5,078 bases of DNA from Acidobacteriaceae bacterium (GTDB taxonomy: Bacteria > Acidobacteriota > Terriglobia > Terriglobales > Acidobacteriaceae), in NCBI GenBank assembly GCA_003162255.1, contig PMMJ01000447.1, positions 3,821 through 8,898 on the forward strand, written 5' to 3'. Numbering within the stretch: the stretch's first letter is position 1; every line of letters begins with the position of its first letter. Made by a program: the position numbers and the translations under genes. Below the pieces are notes generated by a model, which ran no database searches, had not been told where the DNA came from, and saw nothing but the letters and a program-made list of their open reading frames with translations. This document shows, in pieces, positions 1 to 4,993 of the stretch.

Positions 1-1038
1 ATTTTTCTCCTCGGCCCCGGCCCCGAATCTGAAGGCACTTACGAAAGCGACGTCTTCGACGCACACATCTTTTCGCTGTGGGGCCGCGCGACGATTCGCA
101 GCGCCGGCAATGTCGAACTCTATGCGCGCAGCGGCAATGTCGACAATCCCGACCGCGACTGGAGCCGCTGGACGCGCATCGATCTCGCCTCGGCAACCGG
201 CGCTGAACTCAAAGTTCCGCCCGCGCGCTTCGTGCAATGGAAGTCCGTGCTCCACGCCGGCAATCCAGCGCCTCGCGTTGACGACGTCCTGCTGAACTAC
301 CTGCCCAAGAACGTTGCCCCCGAGATTGACGAAATCACGGTGCAGCCCGGATACCACTATCAGCCGATTCCCCACGTGACTGGCACCGAGCCGCCTGCTC
401 CGGGGCAGCCGCGTTTCGATCCTCCGCCGCCCGCCGTGCGCGACCGCGATTCGATCGGCATTCGCTGGATGGCGCATGATGACAACGACGACCAACTCGT
501 CTACAGCGTGTACTATCGCGGCGATGGCGAATCGCGCTGGCTGTTGCTGAAGAACAATCTCTCCGACCACTACTATTCTTTCGACGCCAGTCTTCTGCCG
601 GATGGCGGCTACATCGTGAAGGTCATCGCCTCCGATGCGCCTTCACATTCGCCCGGAGAAGCCCTCTACGCCGAGCGCGTCAGCTCGCGCTTTGAAGTCG
701 ATACCACGGCTCCGGTCATCGACAACCTGGCGGCCACTTTCGATGACAAGCAGATCGGAAAGCAAATCCACGTCCGCTTCCGCGCCAGCGATTCGTTTTC
801 GCCGATCAAACGGGCGGAGTATTCGCTCGATGGCGGCGACTGGCAGTTCGTCGAGCCGGTCGGCCAGTTGTCGGATTCGAAAACGGAAGATTACGACTTT
901 CGCCTGGCCGTGCCGCAACCCGAGGTCGCGCCCGCTCCCATGGCCGGGAACACGGCGAATGACCACGTCGTCGTGGTTCGCGCCTACGACCGGTTCGACA
1001 ATCTCGCGACTGCAAAAACGGTAATTCGCGGGAAATAG
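1..1038 (+). CDS. C-terminal part of a large, probably exported beta-sandwich/propeller protein of unknown function (5' end outside window)
   Basis: The frame is open from the first base to a TAG stop, giving 345 residues; the true start lies upstream. In-window residues 36-57 carry a GNVELYARSGN...DW.RW segment, and residues 78-101 end in LLNYLPKNVAPEIDEI. Two Ig/Fn3-like stretches follow. The first has AHDDNDDQLVYSVYYRGDGE near 158-177 and LLPDGGYIVKVIASDAPSHS. The second begins DTTAPVIDNL at 234-243, continues with SFSPIKRAEYSLDGGDW near 265-281 and ends HVVVVRAYDRFDN from 322. The DTTAPVI hinge and the alternating hydrophobic strands are typical of extracellular beta-sandwich modules. I recall this C-terminus in large acidobacterial proteins that have WD40-like/beta-propeller repeats further N-terminal; that part cannot be seen here. 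No catalytic motif is visible. It may bind a ligand or act in the envelope, but this is inference. The coding call is firm; the function is unknown. Confidence 0.9.
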   Translation: MFLLGPGPESEGTYESDVFDAHIFSLWGRATIRSAGNVELYARSGNVDNPDRDWSRWTRIDLASATGAELKVPPARFVQWKSVLHAGNPAPRVDDVLLNYLPKNVAPEIDEITVQPGYHYQPIPHVTGTEPPAPGQPRFDPPPPAVRDRDSIGIRWMAHDDNDDQLVYSVYYRGDGESRWLLLKNNLSDHYYSFDASLLPDGGYIVKVIASDAPSHSPGEALYAERVSSRFEVDTTAPVIDNLAATFDDKQIGKQIHVRFRASDSFSPIKRAEYSLDGGDWQFVEPVGQLSDSKTEDYDFRLAVPQPEVAPAPMAGNTANDHVVVVRAYDRFDNLATAKTVIRGK

Positions 1039-1053
1039 AACTCTGGCAGGCCC

Positions 1054-1078
1054 CGCGCTGAAGATCGTGTTCAGCGTG
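1054..1078. terminator. Possible bidirectional terminator hairpin between convergent genes
   Basis: CGCGCTGAA (1054-1062) pairs with TTCAGCGTG (1070-1078) as a 9-bp stem with one G-U pair and a 7-nt loop. It sits in the 69-bp gap between two convergent stop codons, where a shared terminator is expected. There is no T-run on either side, so it is not a classical intrinsic terminator. It may only slow polymerase or protect mRNA ends. Confidence 0.4.
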
Positions 1079-1107
1079 AAATCGTGGCTCTCTAGTCCAA
1101 CGATTCC

Positions 1108-3159
1108 TTAGTTCAGATAATCCGTACGGGAGATCCCCAGCCGCTGCATCTTGTACTGCAGGGTAGTCCGCTTGAGTCCAAGCCGGGCCGCCGCGCCTGC
1201 CGGACCCGACAGTGCGCCCCGTGTCTGACGCAGAATTTCGATGATGTGCTCGCGCTCCCGGTCGCGCAGTGTGCCTTCGGAACCAGCCGGCGGCCGTGCC
1301 ATTTCCTCGCGCAACTCGCAGAGCGGTGGGCTCAACCGGTTGCCTTCGGAGAGGATCACCGAGCGCTCGATAAAATTTTCCAGCTCGCGGATGTTCCCCG
1401 GCCACCTCCAGTTCATCATCGCTTCGAGAGCTTCATCGGGGATGACGTCAATCTGCTTGTGCAACCGGGCCGCACATTTGTCGACGAAATGCCGCACCAG
1501 TATGGGGATGTCCTCGCGCCGGTCGCGCAACGCCGGCAGATGCAGGGGAAACACGTGCAAGCGGTAGAACAAATCTCCGCGGAATTCTTTTTCTTCGACG
1601 GCGCGAATCAGATCGCGATTGGTGGCGGCGATCAGCCGTACATCCACCCGGATCGTCTTCGTGCCTCCCAAACGCTCGAACTCCTGGTCCTGCAGAACGC
1701 GGAGCAACTTAGGCTGCAACTCCACCGGAATTTCCCCTACCTCGTCGAGCAGCAGTGTGCCTTTATCCGCCAATTCCAGCCGGCCGAGCTTCTGGCTTAT
1801 CGCTCCGGTGAACGCTCCCTTTTCGTGGCCGAACAACTCGCTCTCCAGTAGTCCCGTGGGAATGGCGGCGCAGTTCAGTTTGATGAAGTTGCGCTCCTTG
1901 CGCCGGCTCATGCTGTGCACCAACCGGGCTATGCGTTCTTTGCCGGTTCCGGTTTCGCCGCTGATGAGGACGGTGGAATCGGTGTCCGCGACGATGGCAG
2001 CATAGTCCAGCACGCGTTTCAGGGAAGGACTGTTGCCCACGATATCGTCGGACCGGTTCGCGCTCCGGATCTCATACTCCAAATAGTGTTTCTCCTGGGC
2101 GATGCGCTCCTTCAGTTGCGCGATCTCACGATAGGCATGGGCATTCTGGAGCGCAGCCGCGATCTGGTTCGCCACTTGCTGCAGGTATTCAACTTCCGGC
2201 GTGCCGAAAGCATTCTCGGTCATGCTGCTCGGATTCAACGCTCCCCAGACGCGATTGCCCGCCACCAGCGGCACGCTGCAAACCGACCGAACTCCGCTTT
2301 CATACATGGCCCTCGCCAGGGATTCGTTCATGCCGTGCAAATCGGCTGCGGTAAGAAACACAACGCTTCGCGTCTGGATCGCACACGCCGAGAGTGATTG
2401 CTCAAACGGAATCGCCATTCCGTGGTTGACGAAAGCTTCCCATTCCAGAGCATCTCCATACCGGTGCACGTGCTTGCCATCCTCGTCCAGCAGGCACAGG
2501 ATGGCCCGCTCGTAACGCGCGATGCTCCGAACGCTGTTAAGAATGACCGGCAACAGCTTTTCCAACTCCAGGCTCGAACTCAGTTCCCGGCTGATTGCGA
2601 CCAGGCTCTGCTGTTCCTCAAAAGCGCGGTAGGCTCTCTCGTTCTCCAGCGCCAGCGCTCCCACCAGCGCGACGCGAGAGAGAAACTCCACATCTTCGCT
2701 TTTCAGCGCCTCGGGAACGCTCTTGCCCAAGCCCAGCGCTCCAAAGTGGCGTGAAGGCGTGCTGATGGGAAGCACGGTATACGATCGGACGCCGTGATTG
2801 AGTAACATGGGCGTGAAGCCGGGAAAGCGCTGCTCGCGTTCGATATCGGGAATGACGATCGGCTCCTGGTGTTTCCACGCCCATCCGCACACCGCTTCGT
2901 CCACTGGGAGAGCGTCGAACTCTCCGCTTTCCTGGTTCTTTTTGAAGTAGTGAGTCCGCATGCAATCGCGCCGCGGATCGTAGAGGGAAAGATTCAGCAA
3001 TTCGCCTCCCGTCAGGTCCAGCACCGGCGGGGCGAGTTCTCTTAGTGCCTCGGGCAGGCTCTGGGTCCACGCGACCCGGTCGGTGACCTCGAGGAGCAAA
3101 CGATACCGGTCGCGTTCAGGCGCGGCAGTTCGCTCGAGTGCGATTGCGGTTTCTGACAT
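1108..3159 (-). CDS. Sigma-54-dependent transcriptional activator, GAF-GAF-AAA+-Fis HTH (FhlA-like architecture)
   Basis: The 683-residue protein is a bacterial enhancer-binding protein. Such proteins bind upstream DNA and use ATP hydrolysis to open sigma-54 RNA polymerase promoters. Two GAF sensor domains span about 18-177 and 185-340. A helical linker (LKERIAQEKHYLEYEIR) at about 342-366 joins them to the AAA+ core. The core shows Walker A GETGTGKE (401-408), the sigma-54 contact loop GAFTGA (448-453), Walker B GTLLLDE (467-473), FRGDLFYRL with putative arginine fingers (526-534) and the sensor II motif WPGNIRELEN (586-595). The Fis-type HTH is at about 639-676 (GAAARLGLKRTTLQYKMQRLGI). All catalytic motifs are intact. 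E. coli FhlA (692 residues) has the same layout; the signal sensed here is unknown. The start was placed at 3159 because AGAGGTG lies 5 bases upstream. An in-frame ATG at 3243 would add 28 residues, but it lies inside a perfect palindrome and adds no domain. There is no receiver domain, so control is probably by small-molecule binding to GAF. Confidence 0.96.
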   Translation of the reverse strand: MSETAIALERTAAPERDRYRLLLEVTDRVAWTQSLPEALRELAPPVLDLTGGELLNLSLYDPRRDCMRTHYFKKNQESGEFDALPVDEAVCGWAWKHQEPIVIPDIEREQRFPGFTPMLLNHGVRSYTVLPISTPSRHFGALGLGKSVPEALKSEDVEFLSRVALVGALALENERAYRAFEEQQSLVAISRELSSSLELEKLLPVILNSVRSIARYERAILCLLDEDGKHVHRYGDALEWEAFVNHGMAIPFEQSLSACAIQTRSVVFLTAADLHGMNESLARAMYESGVRSVCSVPLVAGNRVWGALNPSSMTENAFGTPEVEYLQQVANQIAAALQNAHAYREIAQLKERIAQEKHYLEYEIRSANRSDDIVGNSPSLKRVLDYAAIVADTDSTVLISGETGTGKERIARLVHSMSRRKERNFIKLNCAAIPTGLLESELFGHEKGAFTGAISQKLGRLELADKGTLLLDEVGEIPVELQPKLLRVLQDQEFERLGGTKTIRVDVRLIAATNRDLIRAVEEKEFRGDLFYRLHVFPLHLPALRDRREDIPILVRHFVDKCAARLHKQIDVIPDEALEAMMNWRWPGNIRELENFIERSVILSEGNRLSPPLCELREEMARPPAGSEGTLRDREREHIIEILRQTRGALSGPAGAAARLGLKRTTLQYKMQRLGISRTDYLN

Positions 3160-3164
3160 AGATA

Positions 3165-3171
3165 CACCTCT
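3165..3171 (-). promoter_or_regulatory. Ribosome binding site of the sigma-54 activator
   Basis: On the minus strand AGAGGTG lies 5 bases before the ATG at 3159. It decides the start codon in favour of MSETAIAL over the upstream in-frame ATGs. Confidence 0.75.
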
Positions 3172-3189
3172 TGCACCTGACGCGTGCAA
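3171..3189. repeat. Inverted repeat TTGCAC-N7-GTGCAA touching the activator RBS
   Basis: The arms at 3171-3176 and 3184-3189 are perfect 6-bp complements around a 7-base loop. In the activator mRNA the 3' arm ends at the first base of the Shine-Dalgarno sequence. A hairpin here would sit directly against the ribosome landing site, or the DNA dyad could be an operator. The structure is seen; the role is inferred. Confidence 0.5.
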
Positions 3190-3229
3190 TAGCATCGGGC
3201 GGCCAGTTTTGAGCAGGGACTGGGGGACA

Positions 3230-3250
3230 TCGCAGCTTGCCAAGCTGCGA
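3230..3250. repeat. 21-bp perfect palindrome, REP-like
   Basis: TCGCAGCTTG at 3230-3239 is the exact reverse complement of CAAGCTGCGA at 3241-3250, with one central base. Perfect 10-bp arms are unlikely by chance in so short a region. The GC-rich arms and extragenic location resemble REP-type palindromes that are scattered in genomes. Whether it occurs elsewhere in this genome cannot be told from the window. Confidence 0.7.
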
Positions 3251-3356
3251 ACTACCGTTCAACCTTGCGGTGGTCGCAGGCGTCAGTTCCTTTACTTTGG
3301 AACCAATCTAATTCTCCCCGGTCGGAGAGCCCCCTCAGGTTCTGCGGCACCGTTTC

Positions 3357-3379
3357 TCCGGAATCGTGCCTTTTCCGGA
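3357..3379. repeat. Inverted repeat TCCGGAA-N9-TTCCGGA (first of two abutting dyads)
   Basis: The perfect 7-bp arms are at 3357-3363 and 3373-3379, with a 9-base loop. It abuts the next dyad with no base between them. If the promoter at 3387-3415 is real, transcription would start at about the outer edge of this dyad, so it would form the first hairpin of the activator's mRNA. Confidence 0.6.
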
Positions 3380-3402
3380 ACAGACATTTCTACTCTGTCT
3401 GT
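3380..3402. repeat. Inverted repeat ACAGACA-N9-TGTCTGT (second abutting dyad, possible operator)
   Basis: The perfect 7-bp arms are at 3380-3386 and 3396-3402, with a 9-base spacer. The overall length and 7-9-7 geometry match the neighbouring dyad, but the arm sequence differs. On the minus strand the spacer contains TAGAAA, a candidate -10 box, so a dimeric regulator bound to both arms would straddle that box. Confidence 0.6.
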
Positions 3403-3415
3403 AAGTCACACGCAA
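3387..3415 (-). promoter_or_regulatory. Candidate sigma-70-type promoter for the sigma-54 activator
   Basis: On the minus strand TTGCGT (3410-3415) is separated by exactly 17 bases from TAGAAA (3387-3392). The match to the consensus is 3 of 6 for the -35 box and 4 of 6 for the -10 box, so it is moderate. Its position in the spacer of a perfect dyad, upstream of and pointing toward the activator, makes it the best candidate I found. It would give a leader of about 220 bases. Confidence 0.3.
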
Positions 3416-3463
3416 GGTGTTTCTTGAAATAACATCCAGAAAGTTAAACATGAGATTCCCCAT

Positions 3464-3509
3464 ATGGCACGCGGCTGGGAGTGAGCCCGTAGAACAAAAG
3501 CAACGGCAA
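3464..3509 (+). pseudogene. Decayed 5' end of a MARGWE-type small-protein gene
   Basis: ATG at 3464 starts MARGWE and then reads straight into TGA (3482-3484). Aligned with the gene start at 4994, 30 of 33 bases match over the first 33 aligned positions once a 2-base gap after GGGAG is allowed. Restoring the 2 bases gives MARGWESEPVEQKQRQ, clearly parallel to MARGWESKSVEQQQEE. The restored frame then runs through unrelated-looking sequence to a stop at 3594-3596, only 44 codons in all. The rest of the gene is therefore missing as well as frameshifted. No Shine-Dalgarno sequence precedes it. It is best read as a remnant of an old duplication. A sequencing error could explain the frameshift but not the lost 3' part. 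Confidence 0.7.
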
Positions 3510-3570
3510 AATAGCAAAAGGAAACGAAGCCCCCTTCACAGCTTCTGGCTGGACTCTGAGAGCTCGAGGA

Positions 3571-3586
3571 CGCGGCTTGCGCCGCG
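3571..3586. terminator. Short GC hairpin downstream of the secreted-protein gene
   Basis: CGCGGC (3571-3576) and GCCGCG (3581-3586) are perfect 6-bp complements with a TTGC loop, about 50 bases beyond the stop codon of the minus-strand gene at 3635. No T-run follows on the minus strand, so it is a weak terminator candidate and could equally be a small REP-like palindrome. Confidence 0.3.
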
Positions 3587-3634
3587 CCCCCTATAAAGCG
3601 AACTGAACCTTGTCCACCCCAGCCGATCTACGAA

Positions 3635-4717
3635 TCACGGGCATGGGTGCGCCGTAGGCGGAGTACCTGGGATGCCGGGAATATGGATGGCCGGAGTTCC
3701 GGGTGAATCGCCGATGGGCGGCGTTCCGGGAATGTCGACGTCAGGAGTGCCCGGTGTGCCTGGCGTATAGCAGATGCCGGGATCGGTGTCGGGCGGTGGT
3801 GGCACGGGTTGTGGCCGTTGCGCAATTGGCTGGGTTGGTACCGGGTTTTGCTCGGATTGCCGAACTGCGTCGTCCACCTGATTTTGCTCCAGTGACACGG
3901 GCTGGCGCAGCACCAACTCGACGGGTGAGCCTACATCGAGGAAGAAATTGTGCGAACTGGTGAGCAGGACGAGCGATGCCATTGCGCCGACCGCCGCGCC
4001 GACCGCGCTGCCGATCATGGTGCTTTTCGCCGTGCTGCCGGGAGCAGTTACACTCGACGTAAGGCAGCCCGGCGGCGGTCCCGTGCAACCGGGCGGGAGA
4101 GTGCTGGTGATGGTGGTGGGTTGCGAATTGGCGACAGAGTGGCCAATCAGCGCGCCCAGGCCCGCGCCGGCCGCAGGCAAGGCGAACGCGCCGACGAACC
4201 GGCCATTGCCGGGATCTTTCAGAGCGTAGCCATCATCGGTTTCCAGATCCACAGGTCCGGAAATAGGAGCGACATAGCCGTCCGGGAAGGTTATCGACAT
4301 GGATTGCAAATGCAGTTCACCGCGGCCGCCTTTGCGTTCGAGTTTGTCCACTTTCCCTTGAACGAATGTGCCGGGGGGAATTACAACCTCGTTGCCCGAG
4401 ATGACGGGAGAAGTGACTTGGGCATAGATGGCATCTCCGCGATGGATGTACCTGGTTTGGATCGAACTCGTGAGCACGAGAGCAACTCTCGTCCCCGCGG
4501 GAATTGCCACTGTGGCTTTATAGTTTGCGGCCGCTGCCTGAGAACTGTCTGGCAAATTTGGCTGCGGAGTAGTGGGCGAGGATTGCTGCGCAAGACTGAA
4601 CGCGGCGAAGAGCAGCGAAATGGTTAAGGCGAGGTTTTGCCTGGTTTTTGCTTTGGCCAGATTCTGTAAGATGGATAGGTGCGAGAGGATACGAAGACAA
4701 CAATGATTTGGAGCCAT
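3635..4717 (-). CDS. Secreted TrbI/VirB10-like protein with two glycine zippers and a PGTP repeat tail
   Basis: This is a 360-residue exported protein. The N-terminus has a long basic region (K22, K24, R26) and a hydrophobic core LALTISLLFAAFSLA (29-43), with likely signal peptidase cleavage before Q44. After a Ser/Pro/Gln-rich linker comes a beta-rich domain at about 68-165: IPAGTRVALVLTSSI (72-86), RGDAIYAQVTSPV (93-105) and IPPGTFVQGKV (113-123). This pattern recalls TrbI/VirB10-like domains and matches a family I remember as common in Acidobacteriota. Two GxxxGxxxG zippers follow (G184/188/192 and G236/240/244), suggesting membrane insertion or tight helix packing. DVGSPVELVLRQPVSL (261-276) closes the core. 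The tail is Pro/Gln-rich, then holds PG[TI]P repeats (318-354) flanked by C316 and C359. No secretion genes are nearby, so conjugation is unlikely to be its role. An envelope or surface structural role is inferred; function is unknown. The start is fixed by AGGAGG 8 bases upstream. Confidence 0.88.
   Translation of the reverse strand: MAPNHCCLRILSHLSILQNLAKAKTRQNLALTISLLFAAFSLAQQSSPTTPQPNLPDSSQAAAANYKATVAIPAGTRVALVLTSSIQTRYIHRGDAIYAQVTSPVISGNEVVIPPGTFVQGKVDKLERKGGRGELHLQSMSITFPDGYVAPISGPVDLETDDGYALKDPGNGRFVGAFALPAAGAGLGALIGHSVANSQPTTITSTLPPGCTGPPPGCLTSSVTAPGSTAKSTMIGSAVGAAVGAMASLVLLTSSHNFFLDVGSPVELVLRQPVSLEQNQVDDAVRQSEQNPVPTQPIAQRPQPVPPPPDTDPGICYTPGTPGTPDVDIPGTPPIGDSPGTPAIHIPGIPGTPPTAHPCP
3656..3766 (-). 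repeat. Protein-level PG[TI]P repeat tract
   Basis: Residues 318-354 of the secreted protein contain six PG[TI]P motifs, with prolines at 319, 322, 330, 339, 347 and 350. The spacing 3-8-9-8-3 is mirror-symmetric: double, single, single, double. The separators DVDI, PIGDS and AIHI differ. In DNA this appears as recurring CCGG-containing blocks. Such tracts are extended and flexible and are typical of surface-exposed linkers. Confidence 0.75.
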
Positions 4718-4725
4718 TTGAGGTG

Positions 4726-4731
4726 CCTCCT
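4726..4731 (-). promoter_or_regulatory. Strong ribosome binding site of the secreted-protein gene
   Basis: On the minus strand a consensus AGGAGG lies 8 bases before the ATG at 4717. This fixes the start and hence the unusually long N-region of the signal peptide. Confidence 0.85.
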
Positions 4732-4910
4732 GTTTGAAAGCTGAAGCCTTCCGTTCCAGTGGCGATTGGGAGCCTGGATCAGCTCTCTAGCCAAGTAAAC
4801 AGCCGCCAGGAGGGAAAGTTGTATAGAGATTGGTGAAGAATTGAAACGCTAAGTGGAGTTTTGTAAAGGCCGTGTCAGGCGGACTCACAAGAAATCATCG
4901 AACACTGGGG

Positions 4911-4940
4911 TCCTCCGTGCACCTTTGTGTACCCTGTGGT
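4911..4940. repeat. Three degenerate 10-bp tandem units, (T/A)CCTxxGTGx type
   Basis: TCCTCCGTGC, ACCTTTGTGT and ACCCTGTGGT follow each other without gaps. In the reverse strand this reads as AACCACAGGGTACACAAAGG and onward. That resembles an ACCACAGAGG-ACACAGAGG type intergenic repeat that I recall as dispersed in many bacterial genomes, including Acidobacteriota. The units are seen; membership in a dispersed family is from memory. Confidence 0.5.
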
Positions 4941-4993
4941 TTATGCTCTCTGCCGACACTTAATCCGACCTTCCCTAAGGTAAGATCTCTCCT

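Larger units (their letters stand above)
3160..3634. other. 475-bp gene-poor intergenic region rich in dyads
   Basis: No intact gene of convincing quality is seen on either strand. From low to high coordinate it contains: the RBS-adjacent inverted repeat (3171-3189); a 21-bp perfect palindrome (3230-3250); a GTTCC-N8-GGAAC dyad (3286-3303); a TCTCC-N6-GGAGA dyad (3313-3328); two abutting 23-bp dyads (3357-3402); a candidate minus-strand promoter (3387-3415); a decayed MARGWE gene start (from 3464); and a short GC hairpin (3571-3586). If the candidate promoter is real, about 220 bases of this region form the 5' leader of the activator mRNA. Confidence 0.75.
4718..4993. other. Divergent intergenic region, 276 bp
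   Basis: This stretch separates two divergent gene starts, so it should carry both promoters. On the minus strand TATACA (4820-4825) is a fair -10 box, but its best -35 (TTTCAA, 4841-4846) is only 15 bases away. On the plus strand TTGAAA (4841-4846) lies 17 bases from TAAAGG (4864-4869), a weak -10. Both are low-confidence candidates sharing one A/T-rich patch. A 10-bp-period repeat lies at 4911-4940. No small gene is convincing here. Confidence 0.5.

Noticed and set aside
806..1405. Open frame of about 200 codons on the minus strand spanning both convergent genes
   Set aside because: It overlaps the well-supported 3' ends of two real genes in other frames and has Arg/Pro/Ala-rich shadow composition.
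1246..1851. Open frame of about 200 codons on the plus strand
   Set aside because: It lies wholly antisense to the activator's AAA+ and HTH region. Its amino-acid composition is that of an out-of-phase shadow, and the minus-strand frame shows all expected family motifs.
3160..3243. Upstream extension of the activator to the ATG at 3243
   Set aside because: It would add 28 residues with no domain content, and the ATG falls inside a perfect palindrome, whereas the ATG at 3159 has AGAGGTG at good spacing.
3083..3427. Plus-strand open frame of 114 codons across the intergenic dyads
   Set aside because: It overlaps the activator's start region antisense, shows no recognisable motif and has low-complexity Ser/Arg composition; the dyads explain this stretch better.
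3424..3452. TTGAAA on the plus strand as -35 box for the MARGWE remnant
   Set aside because: No acceptable -10 box lies 16-18 bases downstream, and the gene it would serve is broken.
3465..3481. TGGCACG resembling the -24 element of a sigma-54 promoter (same at 4995-5011)
   Set aside because: The required GC at -12 is absent, and the motif is simply the codons for the MARGW start in both copies.
3656..3766. Repeated CCGG-containing blocks that might suggest a DNA repeat array or CRISPR
   Set aside because: They follow codon phase and encode PGTP motifs; there are no uniform repeats or spacers.
3950..4627. Plus-strand open frame of 225 codons
   Set aside because: It is antisense to the secreted protein, which has a strong Shine-Dalgarno sequence, a signal peptide and a coherent domain order; the plus frame is Arg/Gly/Ala-rich shadow.
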